Made by a program: the position numbers and the translations under genes. Below, in pieces: positions 8,022-17,910 of a DNA stretch of 64,000 bases. The notes below the pieces were generated by a model. That model searched no databases and was not told the origin of the DNA. It was given only the letters and a program-made list of their open reading frames with translations. The DNA is from Prado023 sp964418695 (lineage in GTDB: Bacteria; Actinomycetota; Actinomycetes; S36-B12; CAIYMF01): positions 1 to 64,000 of the forward strand of contig CAYQMN010000016.1 of the NCBI GenBank assembly GCA_964418695.1, given 5' to 3'. Every line of letters begins with the position of its first letter. Position 1 is the stretch's first letter.

Positions 8022-8342
8022 TCAGCTGGTGACTCGCTGATCGAGCATGATCAGTGCCAGACGGCTGGGGATCAGGGCCGTCACCTCATGGGCCACTCGA
8101 CTGCCCAGGTGGATGATCCCTCCCGGTGCCAGCTCAACGACCTCGCCTTGCGCACGCACCCTGAGTCGGCCGTCGAGCACCTGCAGCAGGACCGGCACCG
8201 CCGCGGTGTGCTCGCTCAGCTCCTGGGCGGCATCGAAGGAGAAGAGCACGACCCTTGCACCCTCGGCGCGCAGCACGGTGCGCGAGACAGTGGCTTCCTC
8301 GGCGACCTCGATCAGGCTGGCAAGGTCCGAGATGTACTCCAT
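8022..8342 (-). CDS. Small cupin-domain protein
   Basis: This 106-residue single-domain cupin has the double-stranded beta-helix pattern: VVLFSFDAAQELSEHTAAVPVLLQVLDGRLRV (motif 1, with E and H as likely metal ligands) and LAPGGIIHLGSRVAHEVTAL (motif 2, with a late His). Such proteins often bind metal and act as sensors or minor enzymes in stress or redox physiology. An AGGAG-like site precedes the ATG at 8342. No operon partner is evident. Confidence 0.8.
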   Translation of the reverse strand: MEYISDLASLIEVAEEATVSRTVLRAEGARVVLFSFDAAQELSEHTAAVPVLLQVLDGRLRVRAQGEVVELAPGGIIHLGSRVAHEVTALIPSRLALIMLDQRVTS

Positions 8343-8696
8343 GGGCGTGTCCTCTCCTCGTCGATCCCACCGGCCGCGTCGTGTCCGGGGGGTGGGTGTG
8401 GTCGGGTCGTGCGCGCAGCATCGGGATCAGGGAGACCGGCCATGAAGCGTGCCTCGGTGTCATCCTGCTGCTCGTCTGCGCCCCGATGCTGATCGCGGGT
8501 GCGGTACCGGCAGTGTTGGAGGTCGCGGACGGCCCGGGGATCCTGGGTCGTCCGGGTGGTCGTGGTGGGCCACGCGCCCGGACGCAGGTCGCGACCCCCC
8601 GTGGTCTGTGGTCGCCGAGCACCGAGGCGTCACGGCCAGCTCCGACGCTGAGCGGATTCCTGTGTAGCGGCGGCGCTCGGGTGTCATCCTGGGGCG
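8343..8696. other. No supported gene between cupin and arfB
   Basis: Several frames cross this stretch, but they appear to be shadows. One plus-strand frame has a short hydrophobic run near 8460-8510, but no supporting start or conserved sequence. Promoters for the two diverging genes should lie here. Confidence 0.35.
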
Positions 8697-9119
8697 ATGG
8701 CCGGTCCGCTGGAAGTGCCCGGTGGGGTGAGGATCCCGGCGGGGGAGTTGGTGTGGCGGTTCTCCAGGTCCTCGGGCCCCGGCGGTCAGAGCGTGAACAC
8801 CACGGACTCGCGGGTGGAGCTGGTGTTCGACCTGGGCGCCTCTGACGCCTTCAGCGCCGGACAGAAGGACCGGGCCAGGAGTCGCCTGGGCCGTCGGCTC
8901 AACGACGGAGTCCTGGTGGTTGTGGCGAGCGAGCACCGCTCCCAGCTGCGCAATCGCCAGGAGGCCGAGCGGCGGTTGGCCGAGCTCGTGGGAGACGCGA
9001 TCGCCGCCCCTCCCCGGTCCCGTCGACCAACTCGCGCCACGCGCGCCTCGGTGGAGCGGCGGCTGGCGGCGAAGAAGCGTCGTTCCCGACTCAAGCGAGC
9101 CCGCCGCGGGGAGGATTGA
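8697..9119 (+). CDS. arfB: Alternative ribosome-rescue factor ArfB (peptidyl-tRNA hydrolase)
   Basis: This 140-residue protein is typical of ArfB/YaeJ. The catalytic GGQ motif lies at residues 29-31 within SSGPGGQSVNTTDSRVEL, the class I release factor signature. The C-terminus is rich in Arg and Lys (KKRRSRLKRARR), the tail that enters the empty mRNA channel of stalled ribosomes. It hydrolyses peptidyl-tRNA on ribosomes lacking a stop codon. It starts at ATG 8697 and is apparently monocistronic. Confidence 0.92.
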   Translation: MAGPLEVPGGVRIPAGELVWRFSRSSGPGGQSVNTTDSRVELVFDLGASDAFSAGQKDRARSRLGRRLNDGVLVVVASEHRSQLRNRQEAERRLAELVGDAIAAPPRSRRPTRATRASVERRLAAKKRRSRLKRARRGED

Positions 9120-9329
9120 GCCCGCTGTCCACCGGGCCGCGAGCCGCCCCCGCGGAGCGATCCGGTGGGGGCCTCCTGGTGTCGGGAGGTTGCCGGGTAC
9201 CGGCAACGGGCGGCCTGCGAACGTGTCCCGCGCGGGGGGTAGCCGAAAGGCGCTCGTGCCGGCATGGTGGACAGGGAGCAGGCGGACGAGATCCCCTGCC
9301 GATCACGTCTCGACATGGAGGACCCCGCA

Positions 9330-9932
9330 ATGAGCACCGCCACTGTCAGCCCCGCCCGGGACACCCGATCCGAGCGGCCGATGCTGACCTTGGACGGGCG
9401 GGCCCTGCTCCACGACCGGGTCAGGTGGCTGCGCGACGAGGAGATCCCGGTGATGCGCGAGGCCGCGTTCAACGACCCCGCGGACTGGACGCTCAGGCTC
9501 GACCTCGACCGCGCCGAGGAGCTGCTGCGCACCCTGGAGCGGACCCTGCACGTGGCCGACACCGTCCCGGTCGGCAAGACCGACATCTCGACGGTCGAGT
9601 TCGGCGACCTGGTCACCGTCGAGTTCCCCGCGACGGACACCACCGCAGCCCGTGTCGCGCGATTCCGCATCGTGCACCCGATCGAGGCACGGCTGGACGA
9701 CGAACGGATCTCGGTGCACTCCCCCCTTGGCCAGGCGCTGATCGGCGCTCAGGTCAGGCAGACCGTCGCCGTGCACGCCCCCGCACGCCGCTACCACGTC
9801 CACGTGCTCTCGGCCGTCCGCCCGACCCTGCCCCCCGGCGCCAGGCAGCATGCGCCCACCCGCCCGGCGCTGCCCGAGGCGGACGTTCACTCCGGCCAGC
9901 CGAGCAGCCGCGCCCCGAGGACCGCCACGTAG
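9330..9932 (+). CDS. GreA/GreB-like transcription factor
   Basis: The 200-residue product has an N-terminal helical region (LDGRALLHDRVRWLRDEEIP), a second helix (RAEELLRTLERTLHVADTVP) and a C-terminal FKBP-like Gre domain. The Gre domain includes VEFGDLVTVEF, RFRIVHPIEA, ISVHSPLGQALIG and the final ARRYHVHVLSAVRP. Gre factors insert into the RNA polymerase secondary channel to relieve stalled transcription; actinobacterial paralogues may have other roles. Start 9330 is chosen for the GGAGG at 9315-9319. Its 3' end overlaps the convergent PucR gene by 46 bp. Confidence 0.8.
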   Translation: MSTATVSPARDTRSERPMLTLDGRALLHDRVRWLRDEEIPVMREAAFNDPADWTLRLDLDRAEELLRTLERTLHVADTVPVGKTDISTVEFGDLVTVEFPATDTTAARVARFRIVHPIEARLDDERISVHSPLGQALIGAQVRQTVAVHAPARRYHVHVLSAVRPTLPPGARQHAPTRPALPEADVHSGQPSSRAPRTAT

Positions 9933-11116
9933 AGCGTGAACCGCTGCATCGGGTCGCCCGGGTCGTAGCCGGTCATCGCGTGGACCCGGGCCAGCCGGTA
10001 GGAGACCGCGCGCACCGACAGGTTCAGCCGGCGCGCGGCGACGGTCGCGACATCGCCGGCCGCGAAGTACGCCTCAAGGGTCTCCAACCACGGCTGCGCC
10101 CCACCACGGGCCTGGGTGAGCGGACTGAGGACCGACTCGACGAGGTCCGCGATGGCCGGCCGGTCCCGGGCCAGCACCCGATAGATGAGCAGGTCGCGGG
10201 CGTGCGCGACCGGCTGATCCATCCGCAGCCGCTGGACCAGCTCCAGGGCCTCCCGGGCCTCCTCGTAGGAGCGCGCCACCCCGTAGGCCCCCGGATACGG
10301 CCGCCCCTCGGCAACCTGCCAAGGGCCGCCGGTCGGCAGCGTGGAGAGCTGGCCATGCACCAGCGTCGCGAGGTCGTCAGCGCCCGGGCGGGTCGGGGCG
10401 ACGGTCGGGGTCGGGGTCATCACCACCAGCAGCCCGTCCTTCGTCGCGACCAGGACCCCGCGGTCGCCGAACCGGTCCAGGATGAGTCGCTCCAGCGCGC
10501 TCACGGCCGCCGCCGTGTCCGGCAGCCGCACGGCCGGGGCCGCCAGGGCCACCCGGTGCGGCCGACCCAGGTCGAGACCGAACGGCTCCCCCCGCTCGAT
10601 CAGCCCGGCCAGGTCCGAGTCACCGCGCAGCAGGTCGTCCACCAGCTCGCGGCGGGCGGCCTCCTCCCGACGGATCCGCGTGCGCACGGCCTCCTCGTAG
10701 CCGTCGACCAGGGCCGCCACTGCACCGTCGACCACCCGGAGCACCGCCTCGGCAGCGGACCGCACGACCTCGCTGTCCCTGGACCGGGCATCTGCCGGCA
10801 GCCTGCGCCACAACCGCCATGCCGACGACAGGTAGAGGTCGACCGCCCGCGCCGCCGGAACGCCCTGCTCCGCCGCACCGCGTCCCAACGCCGCCACCGC
10901 CGCCAGCTCCCGCTCACCGGGGTGCCTGCCCGAGACGGCGGCCTCGGCGAGGAGGGACAGGTAGTCGCCCAGCAAGCCGACCGGCACCCCGGCGTGGCGG
11001 GCCGCGTCCGCGCCCACCTCAGCCAGCCACCCGCCATCCACGGACGCGGAGCGCGCCACCGCGTCCTGCCCAGCACGTCCGACCCCGCCGCCGCGCGCGC
11101 CCTCTCCGCTCGTCAC
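9887..11116 (-). CDS. PucR/CdaR family transcriptional regulator
   Basis: This 409-residue protein has a helical N-terminal sensory half, a central GGDEF-like domain region (RPHRVALAAPAVRLPD to QVAEGRPYPG) and a C-terminal PucR helix-turn-helix (LETLEAYFAAGDVATVAARRLNLSVRAVSYRLARVHAMTGYDP). Family members regulate purine, amino-acid or sugar-acid pathways. The GTG at 11116 is chosen because coding similarity starts there; the longer upstream frame is shadow. It is divergent from the GltD-like/nifJ cassette with about 350 bp between, so control of that cassette is possible but not shown. Confidence 0.82.
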   Translation of the reverse strand: MTSGEGARGGGVGRAGQDAVARSASVDGGWLAEVGADAARHAGVPVGLLGDYLSLLAEAAVSGRHPGERELAAVAALGRGAAEQGVPAARAVDLYLSSAWRLWRRLPADARSRDSEVVRSAAEAVLRVVDGAVAALVDGYEEAVRTRIRREEAARRELVDDLLRGDSDLAGLIERGEPFGLDLGRPHRVALAAPAVRLPDTAAAVSALERLILDRFGDRGVLVATKDGLLVVMTPTPTVAPTRPGADDLATLVHGQLSTLPTGGPWQVAEGRPYPGAYGVARSYEEAREALELVQRLRMDQPVAHARDLLIYRVLARDRPAIADLVESVLSPLTQARGGAQPWLETLEAYFAAGDVATVAARRLNLSVRAVSYRLARVHAMTGYDPGDPMQRFTLYVAVLGARLLGWPE

Positions 11117-11468
11117 CCGGCCAGTACACCCAAACTGCCGGGGCACGGCAACCAGCCGGCACCATCGAGCTTGAGACGAGAGGGACCGCGAGCACAGGGG
11201 TGCGACCTCTCCCGAACGGGTTCGACGGGGTCGAGTGGGGAGCTGGAGCGCGAGAGCGGCGCGGATCGTGCTGCAGCAGGAAGGTCCGCTCATCGAAGCG
11301 CCTGCGCCGCAGCCACGCGGTGACCTCGTCAGCACGACCACCGTCCGCACCGGCAGCTCCCGCACGGGCGCAGCAGCCCCGCGGCACCCGATCGGGAACC
11401 CCCGGCTCGTAGGATCGAGACAGCCGACGCCTCGGCACCCCGCCGAGGGTGTCACTAGGAGATGTCCG
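11117..11468. other. Divergent intergenic region of the PucR gene and redox cassette
   Basis: No gene is supported. The region should carry both promoters, but no clear -35/-10 pair was picked out by eye. A ribosome binding site AGGAGA at 11456-11461 lies 8 bases before the GTG at 11469. Confidence 0.4.
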
Positions 11469-13112
11469 GTGTCCGGAACGGAACGCGACCTCACCCCGCT
11501 CGCCCCGTTGGGCCAGGCCAGGCTTCGCTCGGGGCCGGTGCGCACCCAGCGACCTGTGTACGTGGATCTGCTGCCGCCCTGCAACGCGGGCTGTCCGGCG
11601 GGGGAGAACATCCAGGCGTGGATCGCCCAGGTGAAGGCCGGGGACCACGAGGCCGGCTGGCTTCAGCTCACCGCCGACAACCCGTTCCCCGCCATCCACG
11701 GCCGGGTCTGCTACCACCCGTGCGAGACCGCCTGCAACCGCGCCGAGCTGGACAGCGCGGTCTCGATCCACGGCGTGGAGCGGTTCCTCGGCGACCTGGC
11801 CATCGAGCGAGGCTGGACCTTCGAGCCCCCCTCGACCCGAACCGGCCAGCACGTCCTGGTCGTCGGCTCGGGTCCGAGCGGTCTGTCCGCGGCGTACCAC
11901 CTCGCGCGGCTGGGTCATGGCGTGACGATCCACGACAACGGGGCCGAGCCCGGCGGCATGATGCGCTACGGCATCCCCTCGTACCGCCTGCCGCGGGCCG
12001 TCCTGGACGCCGAGATCGACCGGCTCCGCGCGCTGGGCGTCACCTTCGTCCAGGACCACCGGGTCACCGACTTGCAGGCCGAGCGCGAGCAAGGCGGATT
12101 CGACGCCGTCTTCGTCGCGGTCGGGGCACACCTGTCGAAGCGGGTCGACATCCCCAACCAGGACGCATCCCGCGTCCTCGATGCCGTGGAGTTCCTCCGC
12201 AGCGCCGCCACCGGCACCCAGGCGCCCCTCACCGGGCACGTGGCCGTCTACGGGGGTGGGAACACCGCCATGGACGCCGCGCGCGTCGCCCGCCGGCTCG
12301 GCGCCGAGGACACGGTCATCGTCTACCGGCGCACGCGCGAGCAGATGCCGGCCCACGAGTCGGAGGCGCAGGACGCCGAGTCCGAAGGCATCCGGATCAA
12401 CTGGCTGCGCACCATCGCGTCGATGGGCCAGGACGAGCTGGTCGTCGAGGTCCAGGAGCTCGACGACCACGGCCGCCCGCACGGCACCGGCCGCTTCGAG
12501 ACCCTCGAGGCGGACACGGTCATCCTCGCGGTCGGCCAGGAGAGCGACACCGGCTTCCTGCGCGGCATCCCCGGCATCGAGTTCCGCGACGACACCGTGC
12601 AGGTCGCCCACGACACGCTCATGACCGGCGCCCCCGGCATCTTCGCCGGCGGCGACGCCGTCCCCAGCGAGCGCACCGTCACGGTCGGCGTCGGGCACGG
12701 GAAGCGGGCGGCGCGCGCCATCGACGCGTGGCTGCGGGGAGGCCACCCCGAGCGACCGCCGAAGCACCCGACCGCGAGCTTCGACAAGCTCAACCTCTGG
12801 TACTTCGGCCACCATGACCGCAGCGAGCAGGACGAGCTCGACCCGGCGACGCGCGTGCAGGCCTTCGACGAGGTCCTCGTCGGACTGTCGGAGAGCGAGG
12901 CCGTCTTCGAGGCCGGCCGCTGCCTCTCGTGCGGCAACTGCTTCGAGTGCGACGGCTGCCTGGGCGCGTGCCCGGTGGACGCGGTGATCAAGCTCGGCAA
13001 GGGCAACCGCTACGAGTTCGACTACGACACCTGCACGGGCTGCAGCGCCTGCTACCGCCAGTGCCCGGTCCACGCGATCGAGATGGTCGCCGAGCTCACC
13101 GCCGAAGGCTGA
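11469..13112 (+). CDS. GltD-like NAD(P)H:acceptor oxidoreductase with Fe-S domains
   Basis: This 547-residue flavoprotein has an N-terminal glutamate-synthase-beta-type cluster domain (C38, C42, C81, C85, C89). An FAD-binding Rossmann motif lies near residue 128 (VLVVGSGPSGLSAAYHL) and an NAD(P) site further on (VAVYGGGNTAMDAARVARRLGA). A C-terminal ferredoxin domain has two CxxCxxC groups (from about 485, CLSCGNC, and 521, CTGCSAC). It probably moves electrons between NAD(P)H and ferredoxin or the neighbouring oxidoreductase. It stops 7 bp before nifJ, so the two are co-transcribed. The GTG at 11469 has an upstream AGGAGA site. Confidence 0.85.
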   Translation: MSGTERDLTPLAPLGQARLRSGPVRTQRPVYVDLLPPCNAGCPAGENIQAWIAQVKAGDHEAGWLQLTADNPFPAIHGRVCYHPCETACNRAELDSAVSIHGVERFLGDLAIERGWTFEPPSTRTGQHVLVVGSGPSGLSAAYHLARLGHGVTIHDNGAEPGGMMRYGIPSYRLPRAVLDAEIDRLRALGVTFVQDHRVTDLQAEREQGGFDAVFVAVGAHLSKRVDIPNQDASRVLDAVEFLRSAATGTQAPLTGHVAVYGGGNTAMDAARVARRLGAEDTVIVYRRTREQMPAHESEAQDAESEGIRINWLRTIASMGQDELVVEVQELDDHGRPHGTGRFETLEADTVILAVGQESDTGFLRGIPGIEFRDDTVQVAHDTLMTGAPGIFAGGDAVPSERTVTVGVGHGKRAARAIDAWLRGGHPERPPKHPTASFDKLNLWYFGHHDRSEQDELDPATRVQAFDEVLVGLSESEAVFEAGRCLSCGNCFECDGCLGACPVDAVIKLGKGNRYEFDYDTCTGCSACYRQCPVHAIEMVAELTAEG

Positions 13113-13119
13113 GGCTGCG

Positions 13120-16100
13120 ATGCGCGTCACCATCGATGGCAACGAGGCGGCAGTCGACGTCGCCTACCGACTCAACGAGCTCTGCGCGATCTACCCGATC
13201 ACGCCTTCCTCGACCATGGCCGAGCTCGCCGACGAGTGGTCGAGCGCTCACCGCACGAACGTGTGGGGGACCGTCCCCACCGTCATGGAGATGCAGAGCG
13301 AGGGCGGCGCCGCGGGCGCGCTGCACGGCGCGCTCCAGGGCGGGGCGCTGAGCACGACCTTCACGGCCAGCCAGGGGCTGCTGCTGATGATCCCCAACAT
13401 GTACAAGATCGCCGGCGAGCTCACGTCGACGGTCTTCCATGTGGCCGCGAGGTCGCTGGCCGCCCAAGGGCTGTCGATCTTCGGTGACCACTCCGACGTC
13501 ATGGCGGTCCGGCAGACCGGCTTCGCGCTGCTCTCGTCGGCCTCCGTCCAGGAGGCGCACGACCTCGCGCTGGTGGCGCAGGCAGCCACGCTGCGCACGC
13601 GGGTGCCGTTCCTGCACTTCTTCGACGGCTTCCGCACCTCGCACGAGCTCAACACGATCGAGACGCTGGACGACGACACCCTGCGCGCCCTGGCCCCGGA
13701 GCAGCTCATCCGCGAGCACCGGATGCGCGCGCTCACGCCCGAGCGCCCGTTCATCCGGGGCACCGCGCAGAACCCCGACGTCTACTTCCAGGCCCGCGAG
13801 ACGGTCAACCCGCTCTACGCGCGCACGCCCGCGGTCGTCCAGGCGGTGATGGACGACCTGGCCGCCCACACCGGGCGGGCCTACCGGCTGGTCGAGTACG
13901 CCGGCCACAATGCGCCCGAGCGGGTCGTCGTCATCATGGGGTCGGGCGCGCAGACGGTCCGCGAGACCGTGGCCCACCTCGTGCGCGGCGGCGCCCGGGT
14001 GGGGGTGCTCCAGGTCCGGCTCTACCGGCCGTTCCCGGCCGCGGAGCTCGTCGCCGCCCTGCCCGAGAGCGTGCGCGCCATCGCGGTCCTGGATCGCACG
14101 AAGGAGCCGGGCTCCAACGGCGAGCCGCTCTTCCTCGACGTCCTGACGACCCTGGCCGAGGCGCACCAGCGCGGCGAGGTCGCCGACCTGCCCGCGGTGA
14201 TCGGCGGTCGCTACGGCCTGTCCTCCAAGGAGCTGACGCCCGGCATGGTCAGCGCCGTCTTCGACGAGCTCGCCGCACTGCATCCTCGCCCGCGGTTCAC
14301 CATCGGCATCACCGACGACGTCGGCGGCCTGAGCCTGCCGTGGGACGACGACCTCGTCGTCGAGGAGCCGGGCACCATCCGTGCCGTCTTCTACGGGATC
14401 GGCTCGGACGGCACGGTCGGTGCCAACAAGAACACGATCAAGATCCTCGGCTCCGAGCCCGGCATCCACGCCCAGGCCTACTTCGTCTACGACTCGAAGA
14501 AGTCAGGCGGCCTGACGATCTCCCACCTGCGCTTCGGGCCGCACCCCATCCGCGCGCCCTACCTCGTCGCCCAGGCCGACTTCGTCGGTTGCCACCACCT
14601 CGGCCTCCTGGACAAGGTCGACGTGCTCGGAACCGCGCGGGAGGGGGCGACGCTCCTGCTCAACGCGCCCCAGCCGGGTGACCAGCTGTGGGCGGTGCTG
14701 TCCCGGCCGGTCCAGCGCCAGATCATCGACAAGCGCCTGCGGGTCTGGACCATCGACGCCGACGCCGTCGCCGACGCCGCCGGCCTGCCCGGCCTGACCA
14801 ACACGGTCCTGCAGACCTGCTTCTTCGCCATCTCCGGGGTCCTCCCGCGCGAGGAGGCGATCGACAAGGTCAAGGCCTCGATCCGCAAGTCGTACGGGCG
14901 GCGCGGCGCCGAGATCGTCCGCCGCAACGAGGCGGCGGTCGACGCCACCCTGGCCGCGCTGTACGAGGTCGCGGTCCCGAGTGCCGTGACCACGGATCGC
15001 GAGCCGCCTGCGGTGGTCCCGACCAGCGCGCCCGCGTTCGTCCAGACCGTGACCGCCGCGATGATGGCCGGTCGTGGCGACGCCCTGCCCGTAAGCGCGC
15101 TGCCGATCGACGGCACCTTCCCCAGCGGGACCGCGGCCTACGAGAAGCGACGGATCTCCGACCTCGTCGCGGCCTGGGACCCGGACGCGTGCATCCAGTG
15201 CGGCAACTGCAGCTTCGTCTGCCCGCACAGCGTGCTGCGCGCCAAGTACTACGACGAGGGCGCGCTGGCCGACGCGCCGGCGTCCTTCCGGTCCGCGCCG
15301 CTGGACGCCGTCGGGCTGCCGGACACGCGCTACACGCTGCAGGTCTACGTCGAGGACTGCACCGGCTGCGGGCTCTGCGTCGAGGCGTGCCCGGTGGACG
15401 CCCCGACCCCGCTGGGGGCCGACCCGCGCAAGGCGATCAACCTGGAGCCGCTCGAGCCCGTCCTTGCGCCCGAGCGCGCCAACATCGGGTTCTTCGAGAG
15501 CCTGCCGGTCAACAGCCGCTCGCGGGTGGACTTCGGCACCGTGCGAGGGACGCAGTTCCTCGAGCCGCTGTTCGAGTTCTCGGGCGCCTGCTCGGGCTGC
15601 GGGGAGACGCCCTACCTCAAGCTGCTCACCCAGCTCTTCGGGGAGCGGGCGACCGTCGCCAACGCCACCGGCTGCTCCTCGATCTACGGGGGCAATCTGC
15701 CCACGACGCCCTGGACGAAGAACGCCCAGGGCCGCGGACCTGCCTGGTCGAACTCGCTGTTCGAGGACAACGCCGAGTTCGGATTGGGGCTGCGCCTCGC
15801 CGCCGACCTGCACACCCGGCTGGCCCGGGAGCGTCTGGACGAGCTGCGCGACGCCGTGGGTGCCGAGGTCGCCGACGCCATCCTCGGTGCCCGGCAGGTG
15901 CGCGAGTTCGAGCTGACCGCCCAGCGCCAGCGGGTCGACGAGCTGCTGCGACGCCTCGACGACCTCGACGATCCGAGCGCACCAGCCGTGGCGGACCTGC
16001 GCAGCGTCGCCGACCACCTGCTGCGGCGCAGCGTCTGGATCGTCGGTGGGGACGGCTGGGCGTACGACATCGGCTCGGGCGGGTTGGACCACGTGCTGGC

Positions 16101-16707
16101 CTCGGGACGCGACGTCAACGTCCTCGTGCTGGACACCGAGGTCTACTCCAACACCGGCGGCCAGTCGTCCAAGTCGACCCCCGTCGGGGCGGTCGCGAAG
16201 TTCGCCTCGGGTGGCAAGACGGTCCCGAAGAAGGACCTCGCCCTGCAGGCCATCGCGTACGGCTACGTCTACGTCGCTCGGGTCGCGATGGGCGCGGACC
16301 CTCACCAGACGCTGACGGCTTTCCGTGAGGCCGAGGCGTTCGACGGGCCGAGCGTCATCATCGCCTACAGCCACTGCATCGCCCACGGCATCGAGATGAG
16401 CAAGGGCCTGGACCAGCAGTACCGGGCGGTGGCCTCGGGGCACTGGCCCCTCCTGCGCTACGACCCGACCGTGCGGGCAAGCGGCGGCAACCCGTTCCAG
16501 CTCGACTCGCCGCGGCCCAGGATCCCGCTCGCGGACTACGTCTACAACGAGCTGCGCTACCGCATGCTGCGCGACGCCGACCCGGAGGAGGCCGAACGCC
16601 TGCTGGCCCATGCCCAGGAGGCCGTGGACCAGCGGTGGGCGACCTACGAGGAGATGGCGACCCGCGGCCCCGCCCGGTTCGTCGCCGATGCCCGGAAGAG
16701 GGGGTGA
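13120..16707 (+). CDS. nifJ: Pyruvate:ferredoxin (flavodoxin) oxidoreductase
   Basis: The 1195-residue single-chain enzyme decarboxylates pyruvate with CoA to acetyl-CoA and CO2 and reduces ferredoxin. The order is standard: domain I with YPITPSS (25-31), domain II, the gamma-type domain (FYGIGSDGTVGANKN, about 424 on), two 4Fe-4S sites (C691/694/697/701 and C747/750/753/757), then the thiamine-diphosphate domain. That domain carries the proximal-cluster cysteines C824 and C827 (CSGCGETP), GGDGWAYDIG near 976 and YSNTGGQSSKSTP. No key residue appears lost. Oxygen-sensitive enzymes of this kind suggest an anaerobic or microaerobic phase. It sits between the GltD-like gene and the dihydroorotate-dehydrogenase-like gene. 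Confidence 0.95.
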   Translation: MRVTIDGNEAAVDVAYRLNELCAIYPITPSSTMAELADEWSSAHRTNVWGTVPTVMEMQSEGGAAGALHGALQGGALSTTFTASQGLLLMIPNMYKIAGELTSTVFHVAARSLAAQGLSIFGDHSDVMAVRQTGFALLSSASVQEAHDLALVAQAATLRTRVPFLHFFDGFRTSHELNTIETLDDDTLRALAPEQLIREHRMRALTPERPFIRGTAQNPDVYFQARETVNPLYARTPAVVQAVMDDLAAHTGRAYRLVEYAGHNAPERVVVIMGSGAQTVRETVAHLVRGGARVGVLQVRLYRPFPAAELVAALPESVRAIAVLDRTKEPGSNGEPLFLDVLTTLAEAHQRGEVADLPAVIGGRYGLSSKELTPGMVSAVFDELAALHPRPRFTIGITDDVGGLSLPWDDDLVVEEPGTIRAVFYGIGSDGTVGANKNTIKILGSEPGIHAQAYFVYDSKKSGGLTISHLRFGPHPIRAPYLVAQADFVGCHHLGLLDKVDVLGTAREGATLLLNAPQPGDQLWAVLSRPVQRQIIDKRLRVWTIDADAVADAAGLPGLTNTVLQTCFFAISGVLPREEAIDKVKASIRKSYGRRGAEIVRRNEAAVDATLAALYEVAVPSAVTTDREPPAVVPTSAPAFVQTVTAAMMAGRGDALPVSALPIDGTFPSGTAAYEKRRISDLVAAWDPDACIQCGNCSFVCPHSVLRAKYYDEGALADAPASFRSAPLDAVGLPDTRYTLQVYVEDCTGCGLCVEACPVDAPTPLGADPRKAINLEPLEPVLAPERANIGFFESLPVNSRSRVDFGTVRGTQFLEPLFEFSGACSGCGETPYLKLLTQLFGERATVANATGCSSIYGGNLPTTPWTKNAQGRGPAWSNSLFEDNAEFGLGLRLAADLHTRLARERLDELRDAVGAEVADAILGARQVREFELTAQRQRVDELLRRLDDLDDPSAPAVADLRSVADHLLRRSVWIVGGDGWAYDIGSGGLDHVLASGRDVNVLVLDTEVYSNTGGQSSKSTPVGAVAKFASGGKTVPKKDLALQAIAYGYVYVARVAMGADPHQTLTAFREAEAFDGPSVIIAYSHCIAHGIEMSKGLDQQYRAVASGHWPLLRYDPTVRASGGNPFQLDSPRPRIPLADYVYNELRYRMLRDADPEEAERLLAHAQEAVDQRWATYEEMATRGPARFVADARKRG

Positions 16708-16712
16708 ACGAC

Positions 16713-17782
16713 GTGACCGGGGCCACGCGCCCGGCCGGCGAGCCTCACCCTGCGACGGCACCTGACCTGACCAGCACCTACCTCGGCCTGCGCCTGCGCA
16801 ACCCGATCGTCGCCAGCGCATCCCCGCTCTCGCTGCGCGTCGAGGGCGTCGCAGCCCTGGCCGATGCCGGAGTCGGCGCGATCGTCCTCTACTCCCTCTT
16901 CGAGGAGCAGGTGCTTCGTGAGCAGCTGCGTGACCTGCAGCTCGTCGATGCCCACGAGGACGCCTTCGGTGAGGCGCTGAGCTACTCCCCCGTCGCGACA
17001 CCTCGCAGGCGGGGGCCGCCCGCCGGTACCTCAAGCACGTCGAGCGGGCGGTGGCGGCGTGCGACGTGCCCGTCATCGGCAGCCTGAACGGCAGCACGCC
17101 GGGCGGCTGGGTGAGCTACGCGGCGGCGATCCAGGAGGCGGGCGCCGCGGCGATCGAGCTCAACATCTACGCAGTCCCCGGGGACCCGCGCACGTCGGGC
17201 CGGGACGTCGAGGACCGGCATGTCGAGATCCTCGAGGCGGTCAAGGGCGCGGTGACGATCCCGGTGGCCGTCAAGCTGAGCCCGCACTTCAGCTCGGTCG
17301 GCGAGGTCGCGCTCCGCCTGGACCGGGCCGGCGCCGACGGGCTCGTGCTCTTCAACCGCTTCATGCACCCCGACATCGACCCGCAGACCCTGACGGTCGA
17401 GCCGGGGGTGACGCTCTCGTCGCCGGTCGAGGCCAGGCTCCCGCGGGCCTGGATCGCGCTGCTCCACGGTCAGGTGACGGGCTCGCTCGCCGCAACGACC
17501 GGAGTCGAGAGGGCGCAGGATGTCGCGGCGTACCTGCTCGCCGGCGCGGACGTGGTCATGACCGCCTCGGCCCTGCTGCGCCACGGCGTCGACCACGTCG
17601 CGGTGCTGCTCGACGGTCTGGAGGACTGGATGCTGGACAAGGGCTTCGCCTCGCTGGACGACGTGCGCGGGCTGCTCGCCGTCCCCGCAGACGCCGACGC
17701 GACGGCCTACGAGCGGGCCGGCTACGTCGCCGCGCTCGAGCGCGGTCGCGCCGCCTACGGGTCCCTGGGCGCCGCGCATTGA
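16713..17782 (+). pseudogene. Dihydroorotate-dehydrogenase-like flavoprotein, frameshifted
   Basis: The first about 93 codons (YLGLRLRNPIVASASPLS, then DAGVGAIVLYSLFEEQ) are in one frame. From about 16995 the same protein continues in the next frame (DTSQAGAARRYLKHVERAV, DVPVIGSLNG, AAAIELNIY, PVAVKLSPHFSS). The switch coincides with a run of five Cs after AGCTACT, so adding one C restores a protein of about 355 residues. The family has the PyrD barrel but often partners redox enzymes such as PFOR rather than making pyrimidines. The GTG at 16713 has GGGGG 8 bases upstream; a GTG at 16704 overlapping the nifJ stop is the alternative. Real inactivation versus sequencing error is undecided. Confidence 0.75.
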
Positions 17783-17910
17783 CGATGCCAGGCGCCGTAC
17801 GTGGAGCATGGCCCACCCTCATGGGCGCCAGGTCCGGCGCCCGCGCACCGCCTTGCTCTTGCCTGCTCCGCCCTGGGCGACTCATCGCACACGCGCCCAC
17901 TGACGGGCAC

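Noticed and set aside
8255..8845. Plus-strand frame with a hydrophobic segment between cupin and arfB
   Set aside because: It overlaps both neighbouring genes in other frames and has no conserved sequence or ribosome binding site.
14503..17097. 864-residue minus-strand frame across nifJ
   Set aside because: It is an antisense shadow of a well-supported plus-strand gene, caused by high GC third positions.
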